Source: JAGNRR01 sp965230665
GTDB taxonomy: Bacteria > Bacteroidota > Bacteroidia > Chitinophagales > Chitinophagaceae
Assembly (NCBI GenBank): GCA_965230665.1
Contig: CBDDLM010000004.1
Span: forward strand, 1,054,001-1,118,000
Reading direction: 5' to 3'
DNA length: 64,000 bases
In this document: piece by piece, positions 49,616 through 58,895 of the stretch
Position numbering within the stretch: the stretch's first letter is position 1
Layout of the letters: every line of letters starts with the position of its first letter
Program-made: the position numbers and the translations under genes
The notes under the pieces: generated by a model
Seen by the model: the letters and a program-made list of their open reading frames with translations, nothing else
What the model was told of the DNA's origin: nothing
Databases searched by the model: none

Positions 49616-50989
49616 ATGTCATTAATAAAGTCAATCTCAGGTATTCGGGGAACAATTGGAGGAAAACCCGATCAAGGTTTAACCCCTGTTGATATCGTTA
49701 AATACGCTTCAGCTTTCGCGACTATTGTAAAGGAAAAAGGAAATAATAAAATAGTTATTGGGCGTGATGGAAGAATAAGTGGACCCATCGTCGAAAGTTT
49801 GGTCATTGCTACCTTACAATCCATGGGTATAGAAGTAGTTAACCTAGGATTGAGCACAACACCTACGGTAGAGATGGCTGTAAAATATGCCCAAGCTGGA
49901 GGTGGAATCATTCTTACAGCAAGCCACAACCCGAAGCAGTGGAATGCGTTAAAGTTATTAAATGAAACTGGAGAGTTTATTTCAGCAGCGGTGGGACAAC
50001 AGGTCTTAGATCTAGGGAATTCGAACGATTTTATTTTTAGCACCGTAGATCAGCTCGGCACAGTAGAAACCAATACTTTATATAAACAAAGGCACTTTGA
50101 TGATATACTAGCTCATAGTTTGGTAGATCAGGACGCTATTACTAAAAGGAATTTCAAAGTCGTAGTTGACGGGATTAATAGTAGCGGTGCCGAATATGTA
50201 CCGGATTTATTGAAACTGCTCGGAGTAACAGATATTATTGTTCTCAACGAAGTTATGAACGGTGACTTTGCTCATAACCCTGAACCACTTCCAGCCCACC
50301 TTACTGAGATGACCGAGATCATAAAAAAGGAGAATGCAGACCTCGGTATCGTTGTAGATCCCGATGTAGACAGACTTGCCTTCGTGAATGAGGATGGAAC
50401 CATGTTTGGCGAAGAATATACTTTAGTTGCTGTAGCGGACTATATCCTACAACATAAGCAAGGAAATACAGTGTCTAACCTTTCTTCTACTCGAGCGTTG
50501 CGTGATGTCACAGAAAAGCATGGTGGATCATATTTTGCTTCGGCAGTGGGCGAGGTTAATGTCGTTACCATGATGAAAGAAAAAAATGCGGTAATTGGAG
50601 GTGAAGGAAATGGTGGTATTATCGTTCCCGAGCTTCATTATGGTCGTGATGCGCTAGTAGGAATTGCGTTATTCATGTCGCACCTTGCCAAATTTGAAGG
50701 TCCTATGTCGGCACTCCGTGCGAGCTATCCAAATTATTTTATTTCAAAGAATAAAATAGAACTCACTCCTGAAATTAATGTAGATAATATCCTTGCCCGA
50801 ATGGCAGATCGATATCAAAATGAACAAGTTAATACCATTGATGGTGTAAAAATTGACTTTGCCGAAGAATGGGTACATTTAAGAAAGTCAAATACTGAGC
50901 CAATCATCCGTATTTACTCAGAGAGCGCTTCTGAAGAAAAGGCCAATGCACTTGCCGAAAAAATTATATCAGAAATTAAAGCACTTTAG
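49616..50989 (+). CDS. glmM: Phosphoglucosamine mutase-type phosphohexomutase (GlmM)
   Basis: A 457-residue cytoplasmic enzyme. SISGIRGTIGG is the phosphohexomutase N-terminal motif. The phospho-Ser loop is ILTASHNPKQWNALKLL, the metal site is VVDPDVDRLAFV, and the sugar-binding loop is GGEGNGGIIVPELHYGRD. The C-terminal phosphate-binding motif is RKSNTEPIIRIYSES. In Bacteroidota this type is assigned to GlmM, which converts glucosamine-6-P to glucosamine-1-P for peptidoglycan and LPS. Phosphomannomutase activity cannot be excluded from the sequence alone. Confidence 0.88.
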   Translation: MSLIKSISGIRGTIGGKPDQGLTPVDIVKYASAFATIVKEKGNNKIVIGRDGRISGPIVESLVIATLQSMGIEVVNLGLSTTPTVEMAVKYAQAGGGIILTASHNPKQWNALKLLNETGEFISAAVGQQVLDLGNSNDFIFSTVDQLGTVETNTLYKQRHFDDILAHSLVDQDAITKRNFKVVVDGINSSGAEYVPDLLKLLGVTDIIVLNEVMNGDFAHNPEPLPAHLTEMTEIIKKENADLGIVVDPDVDRLAFVNEDGTMFGEEYTLVAVADYILQHKQGNTVSNLSSTRALRDVTEKHGGSYFASAVGEVNVVTMMKEKNAVIGGEGNGGIIVPELHYGRDALVGIALFMSHLAKFEGPMSALRASYPNYFISKNKIELTPEINVDNILARMADRYQNEQVNTIDGVKIDFAEEWVHLRKSNTEPIIRIYSESASEEKANALAEKIISEIKAL

Positions 50990-51062
50990 TAAAAAGCGCC
51001 AATATTTTGTAAAATAGGAATGGGTTTCAAATAAGAAACGCACTCCTACTGTTTCATTTTCG

Positions 51063-51070
51063 TATATTTG
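51063..51070 (+). promoter_or_regulatory. -7 element TATATTTG
   Basis: Exact match, 9 nt before the ATG at 51079. Confidence 0.55.
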
Positions 51071-51078
51071 GTAGACCA

Positions 51079-52329
51079 ATGAAAAAAATACTTTTTCTAC
51101 TTATGTTAAGTGCTCCTACCCTAGCACAAAACGTGTTAATCTCTAAGGTAGACAACCCCAAAGAGGCCTGTATTAAGATAAACCCCAAGAAACTGAATCA
51201 AGTTATTGCAGGCTCTGTAATGAATGGGTTTCATATAAGTAATGACACAGGACGCACTTGGTCTTCAATGAAAATGGAAAGCGAATACAATGTATGGGGG
51301 GACCCTGTTGTAGACATAGATGCCAATGGTAAGTTTTATTACTTCCACCTGAGTTATCCAAAGAAAGGATACTTCATAGACCGAATCGTTTTACAGACTT
51401 CAGAAGATGAAGGGGAAACTTGGACCGATGGTAAAGGTATTGGCTACTACCCTCCCAAGCAACAAGATAAGCACTGGTGTTTTATTAATCCGAATAACAA
51501 TGAAATCTACCTTACCTGGACACAGTTCGATAAATATGGTAGTAAAAAAAGTAAGGATGTATCTAATATTCTTTTCTCAAAAAGTATCAACGCAGGTCAA
51601 GATTGGACCCCACCAGTAAAAGTAAATAACACACCAGGAGATTGTAGAGATGATGATCGAACTGTAGAAGGTGCTATGACTGAAGTGGGAAAAGACGGAA
51701 CAATATACTGTTGCTGGGCAGGTCGAAAAGGTATTTATTTTAATACATCAACAAACAGAGGAGCAAGTTGGAGTAGAAAAGAACAAGTCATTGAAAAATT
51801 AAAAAGCGGTTGGAGTCTTAATATCCAAGGGTTAGATCGAGCAAATGGCTTTCCCATTCTTAAGGTAGATAGAAGTTCTTCTTTATTTAATAATACAATT
51901 TATGTGGCCTTTGCGGACCAAAGAAAAGGTAAAAGAAACACCGATATTTTCTTGATAAAGTCTAAAGACGGTGGCAAAACATGGGGTGACGCTGTTCGAG
52001 TCAATCAAGACGATAGTAAAAGACACCAATATGGTATGTGGTTTGACATTGATCAAAAAACTGGAGTACTTTACTTCATGTATTATGATAGACGATACAC
52101 CCAAGGAAACGCAACGGATGTCTTTCTCGCGTATTCAAAAGATGGTGGACAGACCTTTAAAGAAAGAAAAATAAGTGAACGTTCATTTACGCCTGATCCC
52201 AAGAAATTTTTTGGTGATTATAACGGACTTTCTGTAGAAGATGGCATTATTCGTCCAATTTGGACACGATATGACAACGGAGAGTTCAGTATTTGGACTA
52301 CCTTATTATCCCAACAAGAATTGCCCTAA
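51079..52329 (+). CDS. Exported sialidase-fold (BNR repeat) protein
   Basis: A 416-residue protein with a signal peptide (MKKILFLLMLSAPTLAQ) and six Asp-box repeats of the form S-x-D-x-G-x-x-W/F: SNDTGRTW, SEDEGETW, SINAGQDW, STNRGASW, SKDGGKTW and SKDGGQTF. These mark the six blades of a sialidase-type beta-propeller. The typical catalytic Arg triad of true sialidases is not obvious, so glycan hydrolysis is only a possibility. It has no sorting domain, so it is probably periplasmic. It is monocistronic. Confidence 0.8.
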   Translation: MKKILFLLMLSAPTLAQNVLISKVDNPKEACIKINPKKLNQVIAGSVMNGFHISNDTGRTWSSMKMESEYNVWGDPVVDIDANGKFYYFHLSYPKKGYFIDRIVLQTSEDEGETWTDGKGIGYYPPKQQDKHWCFINPNNNEIYLTWTQFDKYGSKKSKDVSNILFSKSINAGQDWTPPVKVNNTPGDCRDDDRTVEGAMTEVGKDGTIYCCWAGRKGIYFNTSTNRGASWSRKEQVIEKLKSGWSLNIQGLDRANGFPILKVDRSSSLFNNTIYVAFADQRKGKRNTDIFLIKSKDGGKTWGDAVRVNQDDSKRHQYGMWFDIDQKTGVLYFMYYDRRYTQGNATDVFLAYSKDGGQTFKERKISERSFTPDPKKFFGDYNGLSVEDGIIRPIWTRYDNGEFSIWTTLLSQQELP

Positions 52330-52391
52330 AATTTGCTTAGCTGCATCGCAAAGTCTATTTTTATACCTTTATTTAGATAATATTAAGACTT

Positions 52392-53153
52392 ATGTGGAAG
52401 AATATTGCTTTGGTTACTTTGATGCTTTTTATGTTTACGCAATCAGAAGCGCAAATAGACAGAGGGTACCTTAAGCGCAAGTATGCCCAAGTTGGAGTCT
52501 ACGGAGGCTTTGGTTATTACGGTAACGCGCATTACGCTTTTGGTACCAATATTCAATATACTTGGGGTATTGGTCGTAAGAAACAACGGTCGAATATTGG
52601 AGCCGGTCTCCGAGTACAATCATTCTTTACAAAAGATCGCTATTATAAAACATCTAGTCTTGAACTTTCAGATTTAAATCGAGGAGGAGCAGATACCATG
52701 TTTTTTCAAAAAATACAGAATAATACACTCAATGCCTATATCACCTTTCAGATTCACATTAAACAAGGTGTAGATATCTACTTTAATACGGATATTGGTG
52801 GGATTAACTTTGGTGATAGAAGAGCAGGTGCTTATATCTCCTATGAAAACAATCCGGATTTTTATACAAACAACGAAAATTTCCCTGTTGATTATGGTAC
52901 AGAGCCCTATGCCTTTAACCTAAACCTATACAACCAAAGTTACGGCACTATTATGAGTGAAGTATATGGTTCTTTCAGAATCAACCAACTTGTCGGGTGG
53001 CGATTAGGCGTTCAAATGTATCGAAACGAGTATGTTACCATTCAAGAGGTCCCTTATAATGGTAAACGCTTTTCTCAAACTAATTGGATGGCAACATTAG
53101 GCATCACCTTTGATATTCGTCAGCATAGAACCATTTATGAGGACATGCGCTAA
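52392..53153 (+). CDS. Outer-membrane beta-barrel-like protein
   Basis: A 253-residue protein with a signal peptide (MWKNIALVTLMLFMFTQSEAQ). The mature part has tyrosine- and glycine-rich strands (YAQVGVYGGFGYYGNAHYAF, NAYITFQIHIKQGVDIYFNT, WMATLGITFDIRQ), as in small outer-membrane barrels. The last residues are basic (QHRTIYEDMR), so the end is not the usual terminal aromatic. Function unknown. It lies between the sialidase-fold gene and aspS. Confidence 0.6.
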   Translation: MWKNIALVTLMLFMFTQSEAQIDRGYLKRKYAQVGVYGGFGYYGNAHYAFGTNIQYTWGIGRKKQRSNIGAGLRVQSFFTKDRYYKTSSLELSDLNRGGADTMFFQKIQNNTLNAYITFQIHIKQGVDIYFNTDIGGINFGDRRAGAYISYENNPDFYTNNENFPVDYGTEPYAFNLNLYNQSYGTIMSEVYGSFRINQLVGWRLGVQMYRNEYVTIQEVPYNGKRFSQTNWMATLGITFDIRQHRTIYEDMR

Positions 53154-53213
53154 TTTTAATTAGTCCTTCTTAGCTTTATACAATACAATATTTCTTCGGC
53201 GTAAAGATTAGCC

Positions 53214-53221
53214 TATCTTTG
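53214..53221 (+). promoter_or_regulatory. -7 element TATCTTTG
   Basis: Exact match, 18 nt before the aspS ATG. A leader of about a dozen bases is predicted. Confidence 0.55.
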
Positions 53222-53238
53222 CGCCAAATTTTTATATC

Positions 53239-54984
53239 ATGTATCGCACGCATACCTGTGGAGAACTTAGAGCAAATCATATTGGTCAGCAAACAACTTT
53301 AAGTGGTTGGGTAAAAACCGTACGAAAATTTGGAAGCATCACTTTCGTAGATCTGCGAGATCGTTACGGTATTACGCAACTTTACTTCAACGAAGAGCTT
53401 ACTAAAACGTTAGATGCAAATCCTATGGGGCGTGAATTTGTAATTCAGGTAAACGGAAGTGTTATTGAACGTGAAAGTAAAAATCCAGATTTACCAACTG
53501 GTGATATTGAAATATCCGTGGCATCATTTGAAGTCTTAAACGCTTCAGCCACACCACCTTTTACAATTGAAGATGAAACAGATGGTGGAGATGAATTAAG
53601 AATGCAGTATCGATACCTCGATTTACGAAGAGATATCAATAAAAAGAAATTGACCCTTCGATATGAAATAAGCAGAGCACTGCGCAATTTTATGCATGAA
53701 CAAGGGTTCTTGGAAATAGAGACTCCTTTTTTAATAAAAAGTACTCCTGAAGGTGCCAGAGACTTTGTTGTACCAAGTCGAATGCATGAAAATCAGTTCT
53801 ACGCACTACCTCAATCACCTCAGTTATTTAAACAATTACTGATGGTAGGCGGTTATGACAAGTACTACCAAATGGTGAAATGTTTTAGAGACGAAGACTT
53901 ACGAGCAGATCGCCAGCCAGAGTTTACTCAACTCGATTGCGAGATGAGTTTTGTTGAACAGGAAGATGTTCTAGAGCTTTTTGAACAATTATATAAGCAT
54001 ATTTTAAAGGAAACCAAAGGAATAAATGATCAAATGCCTCTTCAACGCATGCCTTTCAGCGAAGCTATGGAACGTTATGGGAACGACAAGCCAGACATTC
54101 GTTTTGGCATGGAATTAAACACCCTACCTTATGGAAAAGGTAAGGAACCATCTGGTTTTAATGTATTTGATAATGCTGAGTTGGTTGTTGCCATTTCTGC
54201 ACCAAATTGTGCTACATATACGCGAAAGCAACTCGATGCACTGACTGATTGGGTTCGCCGTCCGCAGATAGGCATGAATGGTTTAATCTACATAAAGTGT
54301 AACGACGACGGAACATACAAGAGTAGTGTAGATAAATTCTTCGATCAAACAAAATTAGCAGATATCGCAACAAAGTGTGACGCAAAATCGGGAGACCTAG
54401 TTTTAGTTCTTTGCGGTCCTACTACACTTACACGAAAAGCAATGAGCGAGTTGCGATTGCATATGGGAGACACACTAGACCTTAGAAACCCAGAAGAATT
54501 TAAAGCACTTTGGGTTACCGATTTTCCTTTGTTCGAGTATGACGAAGACAATGATCATTGGGTTGCTCGTCATCATCCGTTTACATCTCCAAAACCAGAG
54601 CATACCGCATGGTTAAGCGATCAGACGAAGTATGGTGATATCCTTGCAAATGCTTACGACCTTGTATTAAACGGAAACGAAATTGGAGGTGGATCTATTC
54701 GGATTCATAAAAAAGAGTTGCAGCAGCAAATGTTCACAGCTCTTGGAATGGACGAACAAGAAGCGAATGATAAATTTGGGTTTCTTTTATCTGCCTTTGA
54801 GTATGGTACCCCACCTCATGGAGGTCTAGCTTGGGGTTTTGATAGATTATGTGCCATCCTAGGGGGTAGCGAGATTATTCGGGACTTCATTGCATTTCCT
54901 AAAAATAATGCTGGACGCGACGTAATGCTCGATGCACCAGCAGAGATTGCAGACAAGCAGAAAGAAGAATTGGGTTTGAAATAA
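53239..54984 (+). CDS. aspS: Aspartyl-tRNA synthetase
   Basis: A 581-residue bacterial-type AspRS. An N-terminal anticodon-binding OB fold (GWVKTVRKFGSITFVDLRDR) is followed by class II motif 1, motif 2 (FRDEDLRADRQPEFTQLDCE), an inserted GAD domain at ~280-420 and motif 3 (HGGLAWGFDRLCAILGG). The final IRDFIAFPKNNAGRDVM is diagnostic. It charges tRNA-Asp in the cytoplasm. There is no amidotransferase neighbour, so whether it is discriminating cannot be judged here. Confidence 0.97.
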   Translation: MYRTHTCGELRANHIGQQTTLSGWVKTVRKFGSITFVDLRDRYGITQLYFNEELTKTLDANPMGREFVIQVNGSVIERESKNPDLPTGDIEISVASFEVLNASATPPFTIEDETDGGDELRMQYRYLDLRRDINKKKLTLRYEISRALRNFMHEQGFLEIETPFLIKSTPEGARDFVVPSRMHENQFYALPQSPQLFKQLLMVGGYDKYYQMVKCFRDEDLRADRQPEFTQLDCEMSFVEQEDVLELFEQLYKHILKETKGINDQMPLQRMPFSEAMERYGNDKPDIRFGMELNTLPYGKGKEPSGFNVFDNAELVVAISAPNCATYTRKQLDALTDWVRRPQIGMNGLIYIKCNDDGTYKSSVDKFFDQTKLADIATKCDAKSGDLVLVLCGPTTLTRKAMSELRLHMGDTLDLRNPEEFKALWVTDFPLFEYDEDNDHWVARHHPFTSPKPEHTAWLSDQTKYGDILANAYDLVLNGNEIGGGSIRIHKKELQQQMFTALGMDEQEANDKFGFLLSAFEYGTPPHGGLAWGFDRLCAILGGSEIIRDFIAFPKNNAGRDVMLDAPAEIADKQKEELGLK

Positions 54985-55030
54985 ATTCACGTTTTTGAAT
55001 TAGCCGAGTATTTTTACGGCAGGCTCTCTC

Positions 55031-56623
55031 ATGAAAAACTCAGACAAACTTCAATTACCCAATGGACTCCGTGAAGTTTTTACCGCTCGGAAAGACACGG
55101 AAGGCAATGCAATCGAGCTAGATTATCAATATGAGTTGTACAATGGTTTTATATCTGAGGCAATTGGATATTTAAGATCCAAATATGGAAACAAGATTGC
55201 AATTGTACCTATAGGAGGGCAAAGTGCGGGTGGTGGTGTATTTTATTCAGATAAAAGGAAGATAGATCAGCTTAATATAGGATTAATAATTCCCGCTGCT
55301 GTTCCATATGACTCTGGTAATGAGCTTGCTTACACAATTTCAGATAAAGCTCCTCCATCAGAACTAAGATCGCATGATGTACATATCAATAGCAAAGACC
55401 GGCTGGTTTATGTAGGTGCAGGTGTTGTACTGGATCAAATTGTAGCTACGGTTAAAAAAGCAATGGGTAAGAACTTCTCTGTTTTAGGTACAGACCTTAC
55501 AAGTAGTGGTTACGCCAGTTCAGGAGCTACATTTATGACGGGTGGTATGGGACCTACAAGAATTAACTTTGCTCGAAGCGTTTCAGAAATTTCTTATTAC
55601 GATGGTGAAACAACCCTTTCTGTTGCTAACCGAGTTACGCTTAATCAATTAGCGGAGACATATGGTTGGACTGGAATGGTACAAAGCCTTACGCTTCCAA
55701 TATACGAAATCCCGCAACATGCATTTGGCTTTGCTTTACCCATTAATAATACACCTGAAGAATTGGGAACACTCGTATCCTACTTCGCAGACAAAACAAA
55801 AATTCCTCAAAACGGTATTGTTTCAAAAGATGCATTTATTGCAGGTTTAGAGATTATTACAGGTGATGCACTCAATTTACTAGAAAAAGAAACTCCTAAT
55901 CTGGAGGGATTAGATGTTCTACTTCAAAACTGCAGAACTTCTTCTAAAGATGCTGTTGTATTTATAAGTGGCGCGGCTAATGCTAACCCGTTTGAAGACT
56001 ATAATGACCCTCTCGGTATTTTTGTCTCTAATGAATTAAGTGGCTTGTCTCTTGAGCAAGCGACTCCGTTCTCTAATCTACAGGCTATGAAAAATATTCG
56101 TGAAGGTGCTCCTGAACTGGCAAGAAGACAGTTCTTAGATGCCCCTTTTTGCTATAAAGATCATACAGATATTAATGTACAAGTGAATCTCAAAAATACA
56201 TTTGCTAGTACCAAAGCAATTATGTTATGTTATGAACGTTATAAAATAAAACTTGAACAATTAATAGAATCTGAGAATGACCTAAAAGGTAATGTTCAAG
56301 TATATGGTCATATTAACCCACAAGGTTTAGACCCACATTATAGAGTTACTCTGGTTTCAAGTAACAAAGAAACCCTTGATACGGCTGAAAAAAAAGCAAG
56401 AACTTTTTACGGTGAACTTGTAAAAGATATTAGTCGCGCCTGTAAAAATACAGGTTCTCAAATCTGTGGAGGAGAAAAAGGAATCATCTCGAATATGAAA
56501 GTGCTAAACGCTCTTAAAAAATATGAGGAATTTATTCCTCGAGAACTACAGAATCGACTCAAACAACAACAAAAAGCCATTGCACATGCCCACCCCATGT
56601 TTAATTGGCGAGCTAAAGCATAA
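55031..56623 (+). CDS. FAD-linked (PCMH-type) dehydrogenase, first gene of a serine unit
   Basis: A 530-residue cytoplasmic flavoprotein of the GlcD/D-2-hydroxyglutarate dehydrogenase fold. The FAD domain has VPIGGQSAGGG (pyrophosphate loop), RLVYVGAGVVLDQIV and SVLGTDLTSSGYASSGATFMTGGMGPTRI (flavin-site region). The C-terminal cap has VYGHINPQGLDPHYRV, reminiscent of the metal-binding GH...H segment of the family, and ends GGEKGIISNMKVLNALKKYEE. It is followed after 13 bp by serA. D-2-hydroxyglutarate is a by-product of SerA, and its oxidation is the most attractive role (inference). A lactate or other 2-hydroxyacid is the alternative. Confidence 0.75.
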   Translation: MKNSDKLQLPNGLREVFTARKDTEGNAIELDYQYELYNGFISEAIGYLRSKYGNKIAIVPIGGQSAGGGVFYSDKRKIDQLNIGLIIPAAVPYDSGNELAYTISDKAPPSELRSHDVHINSKDRLVYVGAGVVLDQIVATVKKAMGKNFSVLGTDLTSSGYASSGATFMTGGMGPTRINFARSVSEISYYDGETTLSVANRVTLNQLAETYGWTGMVQSLTLPIYEIPQHAFGFALPINNTPEELGTLVSYFADKTKIPQNGIVSKDAFIAGLEIITGDALNLLEKETPNLEGLDVLLQNCRTSSKDAVVFISGAANANPFEDYNDPLGIFVSNELSGLSLEQATPFSNLQAMKNIREGAPELARRQFLDAPFCYKDHTDINVQVNLKNTFASTKAIMLCYERYKIKLEQLIESENDLKGNVQVYGHINPQGLDPHYRVTLVSSNKETLDTAEKKARTFYGELVKDISRACKNTGSQICGGEKGIISNMKVLNALKKYEEFIPRELQNRLKQQQKAIAHAHPMFNWRAKA

Positions 56624-56636
56624 ATAAGAAAACATT

Positions 56637-57848
56637 ATGAATCAGAAACGTAACGTATTACTATTGGAAGGTGTTCATGAAGACACAGTTGATTTACTTA
56701 CACAGAATGGTTTTGTAGTAGAACGTTTGTTGGATAGCCTTCCAGAAGATCAACTCATTAAAAAAATTCAGGACGTTCAATACCTTGGGATTCGTTCTCG
56801 AACTAATTTGAATAAAAACGTTCTTGAACAAGCTACCCACCTAGAAGCAATATGTTGCTTTTGTATCGGCACGAATCAAGTTGAAGTAGATTGTGCGCAA
56901 AAGCTTGGGATTCCTGTTTTTAACTCTCCTTTCTCTAATACGCGAAGTGTGGCCGAATTGGTATTAGCTACCATCGTTTTTCTTATGCGTGGTATCGCGC
57001 AAAAAAATATAGCAGCTCATCGAGGTGAATGGCAAAAAAGTGCCCAAAACGCCTACGAAGTAAGGAGGAAAAAACTTGGTATTGTGGGTTATGGAAACAT
57101 TGGAACACAGTTGAGCATCTTGGCCAGTGGTATGGGTATTCATGTATACTACTACGATATTGCTAATAAATTACCACACGGTAATTCAGTTAAGGTTGAT
57201 ACGCTTGAAGAACTGCTTGAACTCTCTGATGTAGTTTCCTTGCACGTTCCAGAAACTTCGGATACCGAGAACCTAATGGATGCTAAAGCATTTGCTCACA
57301 TGAAAGAGGCTAGCTATTTAATTAATTATTCTAGAGGGAATGTTGTTGATATCGACGCACTGGTAGAAAACCTAGAAACTGGCAAAATTGCTGGTGCAGC
57401 AGTTGATGTATTTCCGAGCGAGCCCAAAGGGAAGAACGAATTGTTTGAATCTCCACTTAGAAAGTTTGATAATGTAATACTTACTCCTCATATCGGCGGT
57501 AGTACAATGGAGGCACAAAAAACAATTGCAGCTGACTGTTCGGATCGACTCACTAAATATGCTATGCATGGAGTTACGGACGGGGCCGTTAATTTTCCTG
57601 AACTACAAATTCCACTACTGAAAGAAGGCTATACTAGAGTCATTCATATTCATAAAAATGTACCTGGCGTTCTACAAAAGGTGAATCAAGTATTTTATTC
57701 TCGTGGAATCAATATACTTGGAGAATGGCTGCAAACGAATCCAAAAATTGGCTACACCATACTTGATTTGGATGATCTTGAAGATGAACAAGCCGTTTTA
57801 AAGGACTTAAATGATATTGAAGGAACGATTCGAACGAAAATTTTATAA
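56637..57848 (+). CDS. serA: D-3-phosphoglycerate dehydrogenase
   Basis: A 403-residue NAD-dependent enzyme that oxidises 3-phosphoglycerate, the first step of serine synthesis. Motifs: RSRTNLNKNVL, the NAD site GIVGYGNIGTQLSILASGMG, the catalytic Arg in INYSRGNVVD, Glu in the Asp-rich loop AAVDVFPSEP, and the catalytic His in TPHIGGSTMEAQ. A C-terminal ACT domain (~325-403, VIHIHKNVPGVLQKVNQVF) makes it the E. coli type, with serine feedback expected. SerA of this type also reduces 2-oxoglutarate to D-2-hydroxyglutarate. It lies between the FAD-linked dehydrogenase (13 bp) and the HAD phosphatase (2 bp). Confidence 0.95.
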   Translation: MNQKRNVLLLEGVHEDTVDLLTQNGFVVERLLDSLPEDQLIKKIQDVQYLGIRSRTNLNKNVLEQATHLEAICCFCIGTNQVEVDCAQKLGIPVFNSPFSNTRSVAELVLATIVFLMRGIAQKNIAAHRGEWQKSAQNAYEVRRKKLGIVGYGNIGTQLSILASGMGIHVYYYDIANKLPHGNSVKVDTLEELLELSDVVSLHVPETSDTENLMDAKAFAHMKEASYLINYSRGNVVDIDALVENLETGKIAGAAVDVFPSEPKGKNELFESPLRKFDNVILTPHIGGSTMEAQKTIAADCSDRLTKYAMHGVTDGAVNFPELQIPLLKEGYTRVIHIHKNVPGVLQKVNQVFYSRGINILGEWLQTNPKIGYTILDLDDLEDEQAVLKDLNDIEGTIRTKIL

Positions 57849-57850
57849 CT

Positions 57851-58552
57851 ATGGTTGTAGACTTTGTAAAAAAGACTTTCATCTTTGATTTCGATTCAAC
57901 TATCTTTCCTGGTGAAACGCTTGATGAAATCATTCAATTCAAGCTCAAAGATGACCCCAGAGAAAAAGAAAAAAGTACACGAATAACTGAGATCTGTAAT
58001 CAAGGTATGGGAGGTCTTATTTCTATGGAAGAATCTCTTAAAAGAAGACTAGATATCGCTGCTCCCGACAAAGCTCTTATTGAACAATACGTTCAAGAAA
58101 ATAAAAACAGAATCGAAACTGAAATGATTGATTTACTCTTGAAGATTCAAGAAAAGAAACATCAACTACTGATTGTGAGTGGAGGCTTTGAAGAATGGAT
58201 TAAACCTTTGTTACAAGGAATTGTTCCACCTGAACTTATTCATGCCAATAAGGTATTAGACTTCCAACTTCCCTTGTCTTTCCAAAACATCTTCCGAAGG
58301 GATAAAGAGCAAATAATCCGAGAATTGATTCATAGTAACAAAAGTTCCCGCACTCAGATTATTATGATTGGTGATGGGGCAACAGATTTTAGTGTCTATG
58401 AGAACGGAATAAGTGATCAGTTCATAGGAACATTTTACTATGTAGATCCAAATGATAGAAGCTCAGTAATAGAAGAAGCTAAAAGAAATAGGCAATTGAC
58501 TTATCTGGATAAAAAGTCTTTTATCAAAAAAATACTAGATTATATCCAATAA
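57851..58552 (+). CDS. HAD-superfamily phosphoserine phosphatase-like protein
   Basis: A 233-residue cytoplasmic phosphatase. The HAD nucleophile motif is FIFDFDSTIFPGETLDE (DxDST), motif II is LIVSGGFEEWI, and motif IV is IIMIGDGATDFSVYE. A helical cap lies between motifs I and II (CNQGMGGLISMEESLKRRL), as in SerB. It should hydrolyse phosphoserine in the last step of serine synthesis. It starts 2 bp after serA, so the pair is coupled. Phosphoserine specificity is inferred from context. Confidence 0.85.
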   Translation: MVVDFVKKTFIFDFDSTIFPGETLDEIIQFKLKDDPREKEKSTRITEICNQGMGGLISMEESLKRRLDIAAPDKALIEQYVQENKNRIETEMIDLLLKIQEKKHQLLIVSGGFEEWIKPLLQGIVPPELIHANKVLDFQLPLSFQNIFRRDKEQIIRELIHSNKSSRTQIIMIGDGATDFSVYENGISDQFIGTFYYVDPNDRSSVIEEAKRNRQLTYLDKKSFIKKILDYIQ

Positions 58553-58578
58553 AAAAGCTCACCAAATGGCGAGCTTTT
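58552..58578. terminator. Bidirectional intrinsic terminator
   Basis: Arms AAAAGCTC and GAGCTTTT flank a short loop (ACCAAATGGC), with an A-run before and T's after. It begins at the stop codon of the serB-like gene and also ends the convergent lipoprotein gene. Confidence 0.8.
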
Positions 58579-58596
58579 CTATTAGATAAGGTTTGA

Positions 58597-58824
58597 TTAC
58601 TTAATCTCACATTCTGAAGTTACAGTAACACCGCCTACACTTGAAGAAGAATCTCCTTCATCACATTTCTCTTTAGCTTTTTTCTTCGTATCCTTGATTG
58701 TTGTAGAAGCTGAAGCAGAAACACCAGCAGTGGTTGTTGTACACTCACAAGTGTAATCTTTTTTACATGATGCAAAGGCCATTACGAAAACGGACAATGC
58801 TAAGATAGTTAATAGTTTTTTCAT
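58597..58824 (-). CDS. Small Cys-containing lipoprotein
   Basis: A 75-residue protein. The signal peptide ends in a lipobox (VMAFASCKKDYTCEC), so the mature lipoprotein would start at the first Cys with two more Cys just after it. Ser/Ala-rich and Lys-rich tracts (AGVSASASTTIKDTKKKAKEKC) follow, then a final SECEIK. It is a common small Bacteroidota lipoprotein type with no known function. It is monocistronic and terminator-bounded. Confidence 0.6.
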   Translation of the reverse strand: MKKLLTILALSVFVMAFASCKKDYTCECTTTTAGVSASASTTIKDTKKKAKEKCDEGDSSSSVGGVTVTSECEIK

Positions 58825-58895
58825 GAATTATTTGTTTTATTACGCGCAATATAATTTCGATGTTGTGCATCAAGAAATTAGACATCACTTTCTTT

